64,000 nt of DNA. Source: Montifringilla adamsi (taxonomy: Eukaryota > Chordata > Aves > Passeriformes > Passeridae). Under the pieces are notes generated by a model. That model saw only the letters and a list, made by a program, of their open reading frames with translations, had not been told where the DNA came from and made no database searches. Shown here piece by piece: positions 49,308-61,371 of this stretch (position 1 is the stretch's first letter; every line of letters begins with the position of its first letter). Where the stretch lies: positions 5,821,888 through 5,885,887 of the forward strand of contig JAGGNK010008559.1 of assembly GCA_017590115.1 (NCBI GenBank), read 5' to 3'. The position numbers and the translations under genes were made by a program.

Positions 49308-50209
49308 TCAGGTGGCCAGGATGCTCCTGCGAATAATGTCCGTCCTCCTGCCGATGCTGCTGCTGGGGCTGAGCCTCTGCTGCCTGCACTTCTTCTCAGC
49401 CACTTCGGGCTCCGAGTCGCTCATTTCGGCATCGGGGACGTAGCCATCGTTCTCACTGTCAGGCTTTAACTTGCTTTTTGTCCTCTCCTTCGCTGTAACT
49501 CTGCCCACGCCCAGGTAGGGGTAGCTGGAGTTCTGGCGGCAGGCCTCCTCCAGGCTCTCCCCCTGCTGCTGCCTCTCCCCCTTCTTTGGAATTCGGAATC
49601 CGCCCCAGTTTTTCCCCGGGCTCGTGGGCGTGGTAGGCACTTTAACTACTGTCTGATTAGAGTTTACTTTGACCAGACCCCCGTTACATTTAGGCACTAT
49701 ATCCCTCCGAGTGCCAGGTGCTGCTGACCTCCCACCAGAGTGGTTCACAGCCCTTTTGTTTTCCAGTTGCCTCTGAGAGAGTTCTGTGGGTCTCAACGGT
49801 TTGTGGTTGTGTTTGGAAGTCTTTTCCTTCAGCTCTGCCTTTGTCACCTCACACTGAGGGCGATTGTCCCTTCTCTTCCTGTGCTCTGGTAGAACGACGC
49901 CGTTCTTCTGCTGTGCCGCCACAATCTGTGTCTCGGCAAAGGGCTTGTCCAAATTTAAAAAGCTGCCTGGAGCTGCACCTCCTTCCCTCGGGCTGGGCTG
50001 CCTCAGCAGGGATTTGCTGTCATTCCCAGACCTGTCTCTTACCCTGTCTCTCTTGTGGGGTTTCTTCAAGGAGTGGGCCAGAGATGTGCCCATCTGCTTC
50101 CTGAAGAACGCAGAATGCCACTTCAGGTCCTCGATCTTGGGGGCGTTGGGGCCCAGCGACGGGCTGTTGAACAGCACTGTGTTTTCCACGGAGAATGAGG
50201 AAGGCACAC
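49308..50209 (-). CDS. JADE1: JADE1 last coding exon, C-terminal tail
   Basis: 902 nt, residues 445-744 plus stop. Acceptor tccatgcag. Encodes [39 protein letters not shown], then a disordered Lys/Ser-rich tail with [18 protein letters not shown] and DNDGYVP-like acidic stretches, ending [13 protein letters not shown]. It distinguishes the long isoform and is typical of JADE1 rather than JADE2 or JADE3. Confidence 0.96.
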
Positions 50210-53200
50210 CTGCATGGAAACAAAAGAGTTCAAGTCAAGCAATCCCATAGCTCTGTAGATAAATACCAGTTTGCAATGTAGCTGTTTTAACTCTGCTCCT
50301 CATGCCTGACGTGTTCACATAACAAATGGCTATCTGGCTGCCTATCCTGCACTTTTAGGTCACAGCTCTGTGGCTGTGTCAGGGTTTCACAGCATCCTGC
50401 TGGTGTGGTTTTACATTCCTGTACCTGCACTTAATTACACTTGTAGCAAACACAAGTCCTAACACTCCACAAAGACAAAGACACTCCTCAGAGACAGAGG
50501 CAAAAAGCAAGAGCAAGTGGATCTCCCTGATGCCATCTAAAATATGGTTTATTAGTTACTCAATAGTTCAAGGATAATCTGGCCACTGCAGTAATTTTGA
50601 AGGTATTCATCTTTCTGAGGAATGAAATGAGAACAAATGAGGCCCTGTTTGTCCTTCACAGCCTGTAAGCAATCCTTGTCCCTGTGCTCTAATATGAGGA
50701 AGGGAACACTGAGGCATACCTGAAACTCTTTCTTGTTCCAACTGCTTTGTGTAGCTGTTGAATATCTGTTCCTGAACTTTGCAAACAGATCTCTTGATTT
50801 TTTCTCTCCGTGTCACCATGTAAGTGAGGTTACGCACCTGGAAGACAGCAAGGGCGTGGGTTTTACAGGAATTGTATTCCCAGGATATTGCTCTACCTGT
50901 GCTTTGAACTCATTCAACTGGAGTACTACCCACCTTTTAAACAAATGGTGTACAATTAAAATTTAAAGCATTTAAATTTGAACAATTCTTAGAGAACAGT
51001 CTGTTTAACTGACAAATTATCTGTTGAATTGACAGGCAATTCAATTTACATATTATTCCATCAGATTTGGAGAAGCACAGCACAGAAGTAACTTCTACAA
51101 ACACCTGAGTCGCAGACACACGAAATCTAGGGAACTGTTGGAAATCTTGAATGTACTCAGTATTTAATACTTCCCAGATGAGGGAATGACTGAAAAGTAC
51201 AGGTGGATGATGCTAAGGCTCCTCTCTCAGGGGTGCAAGGTGGTGCCCTGTGAATTACAACCTTCTGGCCTGATCTGGAGAAATGTAACAAGTGTGTTTG
51301 TTTTTGCAAAGGTCCCTTTTTTAAAATCCAAATGATCTTGAATGTACAATCAGTGGGAATAGAGTAGTAAAACATTAAAATATTACTAAAATCACATATC
51401 CTGTTTTGACACTTAGAAGTGGAAAGGATACACACAGCATAATTTAAGATCCAAAGAACATAGCTACAAACTCTAATTATTTAGCTGATCAAAGAGAAGA
51501 TGACAAGAAAGCTTGAGCACATGGAGCAGGAACAAAAGATCCCAGGTAACAGCTAGGATCTGGGCCATCTGAACAGCTACAGAAGGGCCATGGGCTGGAG
51601 GTGAAACCAGGAGAAAATTCAAAAGCAAAACTACAGCAATTCATTGTAAGAGTAATTAGGCATCAGGATCCTTTACAAAGGATGCAGTACATCCATGAGC
51701 ACCTGCTGTCCTGATTTAAGGATTAGACAGTATTATGAAAGAGAGGCTCTGGTTCACCTACAGGTTACTGAGGTAGGACCTCCTGAGCCGGCTTTTATCC
51801 ATGGCCTACATGAGCCACGTGCTGTAGGGACGTGAAAAACTAATTTCAGTGTTCTTTTGGGTTCTAAGAGCTCTTAAATTAACCCAAAAAGAAAGAAATT
51901 CAGGATCAGATGTACTTATTGAAACACCAAACTGATCTTATTGAACTGTTCTTCAAACGTTCAAAACCTAAATAAATCAAACATCATTTACCTCCCAAAC
52001 CTACACTGATCATCCTACTCTGGTATGCCAATGAAAAACAGATCTGCTGCAAATCAAGGTAAGTTTCATCATCCTTTTCACTGGGTGAAAGCATGGAAAG
52101 CCCTTAAAAGCTGAAAAGGCTTCAGCTGGGGGCTGCAGTACAGTCCACAGCCATCAGAGTTAATCAGTAAAAAGGCACGAGCAAAAACATGACAGTCCAG
52201 TTGCAGGTGATTGAATGCTACACGCCAAGACCTGCAGGCCCCGTGACTGACCTCTGTGTGCAAAGGGCAATTGCTGTGCTCTGGAGAAATTTAGTGTTAA
52301 TGGCCTTGCCTGACAGCACAGCTGTGAGCTGAGCTGCAGCTCGGGGTGAGCACACTTTGGGAACTCAGCTAACTGTGGCCAGCACAGGCAGTGCCGGGGC
52401 TTACCCGCTCCAGGTCCTGCCGGAGGTGCGTGAAGAGCTGCAGCCTCCTGAACAGAACATCCTGCTCCCGTTTAGCCAGATTGTCCTCCTCATCCTTCTT
52501 TGGGGTAATCAAAGGCTTATTGAAATTGGATTTCCTCTTCAGTTTCCAGTACTGGTAAAGGAATTCCACTGGCTCCTCAGGCAGCCGCAGCACTTTGGCC
52601 ACTTCCAAAGACTCAACAAAGGTGTAGAACTCGTCCTCCAGCTGCTGGAGCTTCTGCTTGCGGAGGCTGACCCTGTGGGCCTCCTCCTGATTTTGATCCA
52701 TGCTATGGAAAGGGTCCATGTGGGCAGGAAGGGAGGTGTCCTGAATCCCATTCCTGTTCTCCTGAGCTGGGCTTTCACTCAAAGTCTCAGCATCCGCTTT
52801 CTTGGTGGAGCTGTGCTTGGGACAGTAGGACTTGAACTTCACCTCGTCGTTCTCGGCCAAGATGGTCTTCATCTCCAAGCCGCGGTCAAATGCACAGGTG
52901 ACGTGAAAGGCTGTTCTGCAGTTCTTCACTGAACACTAGAGAAAATAAATTACAATTAACCAAATAAATATAAAAGTTAAGAATCCACACTGCCTAAAAC
53001 TGTTGGAGAAGTTGGGGCTGCTTTGGAAGAAGAACTCTGTCACCACGCTCTGCTTCCAAGCTGCGTGCACTTCCTTGCTCCCTTTAATTAGGGTTATGAC
53101 TTAGTGCTTTCAGGCCAGGCAAGGATCAAGTGGCCCAGAGGGACAGGAGTGTTTAACCCCCCTCCAGCCCCACCACGCCATTCCATGCAGAAAAAGCCAC

Positions 53201-56200
53201 AAGAGGAACACTCCCACTGACACCAGGGCCACTTGTGTACAGCACCGTTACTGAAGTGAAGTGTTCCCCTTTGGAATGTGCCAGAACCAGGGGGAAGGAA
53301 AAACATTGTGGTGGCTCCAGGCCAGTCTGAGACTTTTAATTAAAAGTCTTTCCCAGCATCTGGACCCATGATATCCAAAAGGCCTCAACCAAAGGGAATT
53401 TTTTTCCCCGTTATCCCAATTTTATTATGTCAAATATTAAATCACTGTCAACCATTACTTCATTTCACAGCCTTCACTTCACCTTGGAGAGGAGGAGAAC
53501 AGGAAATTCAAATGTTGTCATTCTTCTTCCTACTCAGTGAACTCAGCCATCACAGAGTGATGGGCACTAGTTCAGCTGATTTAGCACTTCATTTCCATTA
53601 CATCTAATTTCCTTTTGCAAAATGCTATCATACATACCACCAGCCACCAGCTGAAAGGTTTAAATACATATAAATATGTATAGATACACAAACACACATA
53701 CATATGTGTCTGGACCCACTCACACCTCTGGTGAACAGGATTTGAAGTGGAAATGAGCATTGGTGTTCCTAAGTAGTATGTTTAACCCAAGCCACTGACC
53801 CTGAAAGAGCAACAAAGTGCACTGGGATGTTTATACAGTGCTTTGTAAAGAAGCCAAATCTCTCTCTCCTCTGGGTTTTCCTGCTCAGGTTGACTCAGCA
53901 GCCAGATGGCTTATAAAGGTATGGCAGGGTTTAAACTGCACAGGTTTCAAATGAACAGTATTTAATAAAAGCAACCTATAAAAGGAATTAAAATATACCA
54001 AAGCATCTTTTGCCCTTTCCTCTCCTACTGACAAACAAGCCAGGAGCATCCCAACTGGAACACTGGGCAGTACAGAGAAGTGCTTTAGCCATAATTAGCT
54101 CTTACTGCAGCTCATGTTTTATTGGGAGAACAGGGGAAAGCCTGTCTCATCAGGAGGAAATCTGCTGAACCTGGGGGAATAAGCAATCTTGCTTTTCCCA
54201 GCTTATTGCAGCTGCTCCCTGACCAGCCTGGCACACACTTCCAGCTGCCACTTTTCCTAATTGTTGTGCACATAGCAGAAGGTAGCCTGGAGAACAGACG
54301 AAAACAGCTTCAGCTACGTAACAGCAGCCAAGAGGAAGGGGATGGCTCTGCAAGGAGGGATTTTGGTTGCAAATTTATACGCTGTGGACAGATTTATTTT
54401 CTCTAGTTAACACTTACTATTTCATACATTCCTCACATGGAAGTGGCCTGTGATAGGTTTCACTGGAACTACTGCTGTGTTGCTGATTTACAGCTCTTCC
54501 TGGCAGCCTCAATCAAACAATTTGGGGCAGAGGAGAAAAGGGAAATGGATATAAACTCATTTCAAAGCAATGTAGGACTTGAGCTATGTTTGTGTCCTAA
54601 TGCTGGCTTGACCACCGTGGATCCTGTAACGCCAGGCTAGCCCCAAAAGAAAGAGCTCTACCTCAGCTTCCTTATGAGACTGTAGTGTCATCCCTCTCTG
54701 TCTCAGGGAGCTGCCTGAGGATTGTTTTGCTGCTGGAAGTGCTCTGAGGATGAGGAGCATCACCACAACGCTAAGCTATGACTTACTGTCTTTTTCTACA
54801 CAAGCACAACACTGCCCCAAATGGGTCACCTGTCCTTAACACTCCTTGTGGCAGTCATATTTTCTGGAAAAATGCCTTTGCCCAGGATTTCTCTCCTGGG
54901 AAGCTGAGAAGCCTCAGAGAAAAAGGAAAACAATATTATCTCATTTGCTTCTCCTGTGTTTTGCTGCTTTGGAATGTGGTTGGAGATTGTTTATCCAACA
55001 GGTGAATGTTTCATTGGTTTCATGTGAATTGTTTTGACTCAATGGCCAATCAGGGTCAAAATGTGTCAAGGCTCTGGCAAGAGTCATGAGTTTTCATTAG
55101 TATCTTTCCAGCCTTCTGTCTGTATCCTTTCTGTATTCTTTAGTACAGTATAGTTTAGTTTAGTATTCTTTAGTATAGTATTCTTTAACATAATAGTATT
55201 CTTTAATTTAGTATTCTTTAATTTAGTATTCTTTTTTTAATTCTTTAATTTAGTATTAATATAATATAGTATCATAAAATAATAAATTAGCCTTCTAAGA
55301 ACATGGAGTCAGATTCATCATTCCTTTCTTCGTCTGGGAACCCTGTAAATACAATACTCCCTCACCATTTATTCTCGAGTAAAGGACATCAACATCTTGT
55401 GTGCTGTCCCACTGTCTCCTCTTTCAAAAATCTGAGGTCTGGTAATGTTTTCTCAGTCTTTGTAGATTTTTAAATTTTTCTTAAAAGGATTATTTAACAT
55501 TTCTGAGTGGTTTTCCACTGTAAGGGATCTACAGGTGCCTTACAGCTAACAACCCAAAATAAATAAGCACATGAAACAACACTGCCCACTGTAAAATGCT
55601 CTGGTGAAGATCAGGTCAGTTAAATCCATAGTAACAACCAGCAACACATTTTCCTATCTACTAAGAAGTGACAAAAGAAAACACATGTAGATATTTGTGT
55701 GGTTAAATTACCTGTATAGAAGCTCCAACTTTCTCATTACAAAGGCTGCACACCAGTGCCCACCTACTGCTGGGAATGTGGGAAACTTTTGTGATGGGTT
55801 CCATTTTTTCAGGGCTGCCAATGCTCACCTAAGAGAAAAATGGTCAAAAAAATTGGAACGACTATGACACTGTTAACTGAAAAGAGAAACAATTTTATTA
55901 CAGACGTCAAATTCCTTGTGTGTATACACAACTTAGTTTGTCCAAAATTCCTCAGTTTATCAGGATCTAAAATTCTTTTTTGAAAAAAAATCAGTTTCTC
56001 ATTTTGTGAACAAACCAACCAGTTTTAAGGTGAAGCTCACCAATTTAAGATTATCATACAGGATGAATACTTTGACTCTGAGAACCCACAGGAATTCTGT
56101 CAGATTCAAACTTTCCTGATTCACCTTTAATGTCCTGTTTACGAAGTGAAATGGTATCTGGTGTCCTTGTTAAATGAGTTTTGCCAGTAGCAAAGGCCTC

Positions 56201-59200
56201 ATTTTCCAAGGCCTAATTCTGATTGACAAAGGGGATTTAATTAGTTTCTTTACAGGTGAAGCATCATCCCCTGCCAGAGTTTTTACCTAACCAAGAAGCT
56301 TTTATACTTCATTTTGAAGTTGAACAATGCTTTAAGGAGGTTTTTTCTCTCCCAGAATCCCAGGACCAGCACCTGTGGAGTCTTTGCTTCTTTTTTTGCC
56401 AGGGTCAGGATTAAATGTGCAAGAAGGTATTTCTTGTTCGGACTCAGATTAGTTTTATCTGTATTATTTTATCTATATTTTATATAGATATATATATTTA
56501 TCTATATAAAATATAGATATTTTACCTATATTTGTTTATTATTTTACCTATATTTATTAGTTTTTATCTATATTGCAGTCTCACAAACTGTAAGTCTTAC
56601 AGCACTTCATTCTAACAAACTAAAAATTAAGCCCTATCTCTCTCTCTACAAGGCCTTTAAGGATAAACTGTCCAATTAAGAAATGACACCTAAATTATTT
56701 TTAACCCAATAACTAATTACTTTTAACCCAATAACTAATCACTTGTGTCCTGCAATGCGGATTTTTCTATCCCATTACACAAAACCACCCAAACCCATGA
56801 AGAAGGTGAAGAAGAAGGACCAGCCTCCACCCTGAGACTTCAATCTTGCTTTACATATATTACTATAATCTAAAACCTCAAACTCTAAGTTTTCCACCCT
56901 GTGATATTACACACTTCTAGTCAAACTACACCCCCATAATCCCAGTCCTACAATTTTTACAATTCAATTTTGCAAGCCTTCTCCACAGCCTCAGGTCAAA
57001 CGCAGCGTTCTCCTGGGGGTCAGCGCCTGCCAGCACAGAAAGCCTACGATTCCCAGCAGCCAGGCTTCCAACAAGCAAAGCGGCACCCACCTCTGGAATC
57101 CAGAGAGCACAGCTGACGTGCACCCACTTGGTGCCGCTGCGGGTGGGCTTCATGGCGCCGCCCTTCTTGGGGCACAGCAGGCACTTGGGCCGGACGCCGA
57201 GCGCGCAGGTCCGGCACAGCCAGCTGCCCTCGGGCACCTTCAGGATCCCGTAGCACGCCTGTCCCCACAGGCAGCGGGGCGAAGAGAGCAGAGCAAACAG
57301 CACGGTGTTTCGTTGGTTACGCACAGCCTCGCGCAAATCTCACGGTTATTTTTACTCAGAGGGAAAAGTGGAGGATGGCAAATAATTAAGAGCACGTTTT
57401 TCAGAAAATTGCATCCTTACGGAGCCCAATTACCATTGGCTTTAACGCATTTCAGTTGCAGGTTTGATGTGGTTAGAGAAACCCTACAGGTCTGAAAATA
57501 CCAATTTGGAAATACCAATTTGCTCTGTGTGTCTTGTGGGGTAGTCACTTGTACTTAGAGCTGTCACAGGCCTAGTCCTTTATCATTAGTACAAAAGCAG
57601 GTAAGTAACACATGCCAGAAAATGTGTTTCCTGCTCACCAAACAAGTTTTTCCAAACAGTGAATGACAATAGAAACTTGCTAAAGCTGGGAAGGAAGGAC
57701 AGGCTGATGGGAAGGCACCTGACAGAGTAAGAAGCATCCATGGAAACAGATAGGCTAAAACTGTATCTCTTCTTTTACATCAAGAAAGCTTCTGAACTAC
57801 CACAGAAAGGTGACACACAGCAGTGCTTCCTTAGCACAGCTCTCTGGAATAAACCCCACCTGTGTCCCTACTGATTGCCCTTTTAGAAAAGTTTGTTACC
57901 ACCTGACACCGTGCTGCTGCCATACCTGGTGCACACAAATATTGCATTTGTCACAGAACACCATTTCATTGCCATCCTCCCCATCTGGAGACTGACAGAC
58001 GTCACAGACGACATCCTCGTCGTATTCAATGCCCAGCCCCTCCTCCGTCTCGATGGCGTGGTTCATGTTATCATAGCAGCGCTGCTCAAACTCCTCCATC
58101 ACCCTTTCCATGGTGTACTCATCCAGCTCCAGCATCCCTGCAAAACAGCAGTTGTTCACATAGTTCAAGAAAAGAGTGAGAACCATCACCACAACCAGCT
58201 CCACCTTCTTTCTGAACAGCTGAGTAGACACAGCCAATCCCCATGTAGACACGTTTCATTCCTAGGCAAACATGCCTGTTCCAGCATAAACCAGGGAAAC
58301 TGTAAAAAAATGGCAAAGTTGTATTATAACTGTATTAAACTAACAAAAGTGGAGTGTCTTTCAAATTCTAAGCAAAACTTTCCAAGACTGAATCTGGCTT
58401 CCTGGTGTTGTTCTCATTTTTTCTTCTGGGACAGCACCATCTATGGCTTTTTCTCCAATTTTGCCATCCAGATGTTGACTCTTTGGTGAAAGATTTGGAA
58501 GTATTTTGAACCAAAAGTGATGGAGCAAGGAGAGAAAAATCAATGACAAAATCTGCTATGATACTTGGAGGGAATCTGCAGTTTCTAACAACAGTTGCTG
58601 GTTTATCACAAGTTCCAGCCCAACAGGATGCAATCCCATCTGAGGTCTTTATCAGACCCTATAACAATAAATTGTTTTAAAAAGTGAAAAACTGTAATAA
58701 ATGCAACATCAAATCTGGGACAATAAATGCCATATCTAATCTGAAATTCGCTCTTTTCCAACAGCATCCATCAGAACATTATTCATGACACACAGCTACA
58801 GACCCATTATGTTGTGGTATTTTGTAATTAATATTTGTTTAGAAATTTAAAGGCCTCCCTTTAGAGGTAACTCTCGCAGTTTGTATCGTGGGCATGACCT
58901 TCTGTCATGTAGAATATCCCTTTGGTCAGTCTGAGTAACCTGTCCTGGCTATGCTGCCTCCCAGTTTCTTTTGCTCACCTCCTCTCTGACAGAGCATGAA
59001 AGAAAAAAGGAAAGAATAAGGAAAAAAAAAGCCCCTGACTTAGGATAACAACAGACCCCAAGATATCAGTGTGTTATCAACACCATTCTCATTAAAAATC
59101 CAAACCACAGCACTTGTAACTGCTACTAAGAAGTAATTACTCTCTCCTAGCTGAAACCAGGACAGGCAGAGAGGAGATTGACAATTTGAGCCAAAAATTC

Positions 59201-61371
59201 CACAAAACAAAGAGTAAAAAAACTTCTCTAGCTCCTCCAGATCAGAAGACAAACACTCCACAAAAGTACTTCCAGCTTCCCTTGCTGACAGGTAAATCCT
59301 TGCAGCAGGGATCAATGCATCCCATGCTACCCAAACTGAGCAGCTGAAAAGTAGCAAGAGGGAGCAGCCAAAATCCTACTGATGAAAGGATTTTGCCCCG
59401 CAACCCAGAACTGCTGCACCAGCAAAGCAGATGATGACAGGTTTTACACCAGCCTGCAACTGAATTCTGTCTGCTCTCACTTGGTAAGTGACCCTTGGAG
59501 ATGTGACTGACTGCCTGTGCATTTGCAAGGGTCACAGAAAAGGCAGCAGGGGCTGCAGCTCCTGTTGAGGTGTTCACAGTCATTCTTTTACAGAACCACT
59601 GCATGTTCTCAGTACCTGAAGCACTCCTACAGGGATCAAAGAAAACACAGGGAATCCATGGCCCCAGGGACACTATAAGGAAGTGCTCCAGGTGCAGATC
59701 AGGAAGTAGCTCACTTCTCAAATGCCCATTTGTAGTACCTGCAGTGTGCAGTGTCTGACCAAGCACAAGCATGTACATGTTTCAAGACCCCCAACGCTGC
59801 CTGGAACTGACAGGAGCATTTCCTTCCCTCTGCATACAGCAAAACTGAGTGGATAAAGATTTAGAGCAAACAAACTCCAAGAAACTACACCAAAACATAG
59901 GATCCAACAAATTCTAGCTGTTCACTGTGCTACGTGCAGCATATACTTTTAAAGGTTATGCTGGTGTAGCAGAATGGGGCTCCCTGCAGAGGTACAAATC
60001 TGCCCCTCTTGTGCTGCTCACACCCCACTATAGGAGCCCTTGTCTGGTTTTGGCAAAAAACAGACATACTGGATAGAAGGATACCAAACAAACAATAAAA
60101 AGTACATTTTTCCCCGGAGGAAAGCCAAGGGAACTTGCTGCTGCTGTTCTCCTGAAGGTAACTGGAAAGGTAACCTAAACTCTGGAACTGTAAACTGAAA
60201 TCCTCTAAGCCCAACACTAAACCTGAGCAGGGCGGATGTGAGATCTGGAAAAAACGCCTGGATAAGAGACCAGGCCAAGACATCATCTGTTTCTTTCATG
60301 TATTGGTTTAAAAAGGAGAAACAGTTATGAATGGTAATTTTGTGGTTTACCAGTTCTTCAGCCATGCCACCTATGGGCTACAGCCAGGTAAAACATGTTT
60401 GACTAAACTGCAGCCCAAAGCAGGGAACTGCCACAGTGCCAAAACAAAACCAAAGGTGTTCACCAACATGTCCAGACCTCTTCCATCTGGCACAGCATTT
60501 TCCCTCAGCCAAACAATGTGGCAGAAGTTCTGTGCTGACTTACATCCTATTTAGTTCCACTGAAACGCTCTCCTGAAGCACTCACCTTACCAAGGTAACA
60601 TTCCAGTTTGCCCCTCTCCCCTGTCCTTTCCCACACACAACTCATTCTGCAGAAAAGCTCCCCTTGTGACAGCTCTTCCTCCTGCTTTGGAGCTACAGCA
60701 CACAGTCACAGTGAGGCTTGGGAGCTCCCTCCAATAAATCAGTGCAGGAATTCCTTCCTGTCCCATTCCCTGTGCCACTCAGCTGGCACAGATTATCTAA
60801 ACCTGCCAAACAACTTGTCCTACCTTCTCTGCACTGAACACCACCAGCTAAAATGATGAAATAGGACTACCTGGAAAAACTACCGGAGTGGTCTCTCTGA
60901 CATTCCCTTTGACATCCAAGATGGCAAACTGGGAACTTTGTGAGATGGAAAGCAGCAGAGAAAAAAACAAAACATGTGGCCAGATTCTGACCAGGTCTAA
61001 GCAGATACAACACAGGAGTTATGAAGGCATCTATCTCAGGGCTTAATCACATCAGCTCTGCTCACATGATTACTATCTCCTCATACTCTACTGTTTCTTC
61101 CCACTGCTGCCCTCCCTGAAATTATTCTTAAGACTGCCAGCTTTAAAAAGAAACAAAAAGGCAACAAATCCCTCACTGCTCACCCATTTCTTTGAATTCT
61201 TCATTGGCCAGTTGCAGCCATGCCACGTCCACGTCGTTGAGGTCGTAGCGGCACACGCTGTCTGCCAGGGTTCGGATGTCCACGTAGCCCAGCTCCGGCG
61301 GCTCCGCGCCCGACGACACGATGAATTTCCTGGGCCGCGTGAAGGTGACGGCTTTCGTCTCAGACACCACT
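49308..61371 (-). CDS. JADE1: JADE1 orthologue (PHF17), PHD-finger HBO1-complex scaffold, 5'-partial
   Basis: Seven minus-strand exons (61371-61184, 58137-57926, 57258-57091, 55828-55712, 52935-52405, 50837-50720, 50209-49308) join in frame to 744 codons plus stop. About 99 N-terminal residues are encoded beyond 64000, for an expected total near 843 (human 842). Order: part of the EPC-like region (residues 1-80 here), PHD1 (C107, C110, C124, C127, H132, C135, C148, C151) and an extended PHD2 (C159, C162, H180, C183, C216, C219, C229, C234, H239, C242, C266, H269), all zinc ligands intact. A basic, coiled segment and a long Ser/Lys-rich tail ending [13 protein letters not shown] follow. JADE1 scaffolds HBO1/KAT7 with ING4/5 and MEAF6 and directs histone H4 or H3 acetylation in the nucleus. 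Two LTRs sit in its introns. Confidence 0.96.
50720..50837 (-). CDS. JADE1: JADE1 exon, basic coiled segment
   Basis: 118 nt, residues 406-444 plus a split Gly: [20 protein letters not shown] to LEQERVS. Acceptor gtcttccag, donor TCAG|GTATGC. Confidence 0.95.
52405..52935 (-). CDS. JADE1: JADE1 exon, end of PHD2 and HBO1-complex region
   Basis: 531 nt, residues 229-405. Acceptor ttctctag, donor CGG|GTAAGC. Starts [19 protein letters not shown], completing PHD2, then [20 protein letters not shown] and [18 protein letters not shown], ending LRQDLER. Reading past the donor gives [11 protein letters not shown] and a stop at 52369, a possible short-isoform tail. Confidence 0.96.
54846..55355 (+). 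mobile_element. solo LTR of an endogenous retrovirus in JADE1 intron (antisense)
   Basis: Flanked by perfect 5-bp repeats actcc (54841-54845 and 55356-55360), a 510-bp insert. It contains landmarks of a very common songbird LTR: ttgcccaggatttctctcct, gctgagaagcctcagagaaa, 'ttggccaatcaggg'-like CCAAT sequence, a TAGTATTCTTTA tandem array, AATAAA at 55281-55286 and a 'cgtctgggaaccctg' end. It is opposite to JADE1 and has no internal coding region. Confidence 0.85.
55134..55275 (+). repeat. tagtattcttta minisatellite inside the LTR
   Basis: Six or more imperfect copies of a roughly 12-17-bp unit (ttctttagta, ttctttaattta), just upstream of the LTR poly(A) signal. Confidence 0.85.
55712..55828 (-). 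CDS. JADE1: JADE1 exon, central extended PHD2
   Basis: Residues 190-228, [20 protein letters not shown] to KVGASIQ. Acceptor ttctcttag, donor CAG|GTAATT. Supplies the WALVCSLC ligands. Val replaces the Phe I recall in human NEKFGAS. Confidence 0.95.
56374..57082 (-). mobile_element. solo LTR of an endogenous retrovirus, inserted at a JADE1 splice site
   Basis: Exact 5-bp direct repeats gcacc flank it (56369-56373 and 57083-57087), defining a 709-bp insert. Its plus-strand left end is tgtggagtc. The interior carries features I recall from a common songbird LTR: a 'cccataatcccag' block, 'cacaaaaccacccaaaccc', an AT-rich palindrome and a terminal 'ttgccagggtcagg'. Read on the minus strand it is in sense with JADE1 and has AATAAA at 56535-56540 and 56553-56558. 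No gag, pol or env is present. A 5-bp duplication suits an ERVL-type element (inference). Confidence 0.82.
56471..56518. repeat. 19-bp AT palindromic arms inside the LTR
   Basis: The arm at 56471-56489 is the exact reverse complement of 56500-56518, with a 10-nt spacer. Composed only of A/T with single C/G steps. Confidence 0.85.
57091..57258 (-). CDS. JADE1: JADE1 exon, end of PHD1 and start of extended PHD2
   Basis: Residues 134-189, [18 protein letters not shown] to ALWIPE. Acceptor tggggacag, donor GAG|GTGGGT. The donor is only 8 bp from an LTR insertion. The frame runs on into the LTR, so read-through would add LTR-encoded residues. Confidence 0.96.
57926..58137 (-). CDS. JADE1: JADE1 exon, first half of PHD1
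   Basis: Residues 63-133. Acceptor gttttgcag, donor CAG|GTATGG. Encodes [20 protein letters not shown] and the first five PHD1 ligands, ending CNICVHQ. Confidence 0.96.
58138..61183 (-). other. JADE1: JADE1 intron
   Basis: No exon, recognised repeat or RNA gene seen. The frame of about 178 codons at 59242-59778 (minus) lacks any family signature. Confidence 0.55.
61184..61371 (-). CDS. JADE1: JADE1 exon, end of EPC-like region
   Basis: In-window residues 1-62 plus a split Gly. Acceptor gtctgtttcag, donor ATGG|GTGAGC. Encodes [10 protein letters not shown] to NEEFKEM, including the conserved [20 protein letters not shown]. The first base completes an Arg codon from an exon outside the window. 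Confidence 0.95.

Noticed and set aside
52357..52932. Plus-strand open frame of 191 codons
   Set aside because: Exactly antisense to a conserved JADE1 exon. The openness is a by-product of that exon's codon use, and its residues match no known family.
56926..57090. Open frame continuing from the JADE1 exon ([13 protein letters not shown] onwards)
   Set aside because: This part is LTR sequence after a valid donor, and the family continues with [11 protein letters not shown] at 55828, so it is not a normal JADE1 coding segment.
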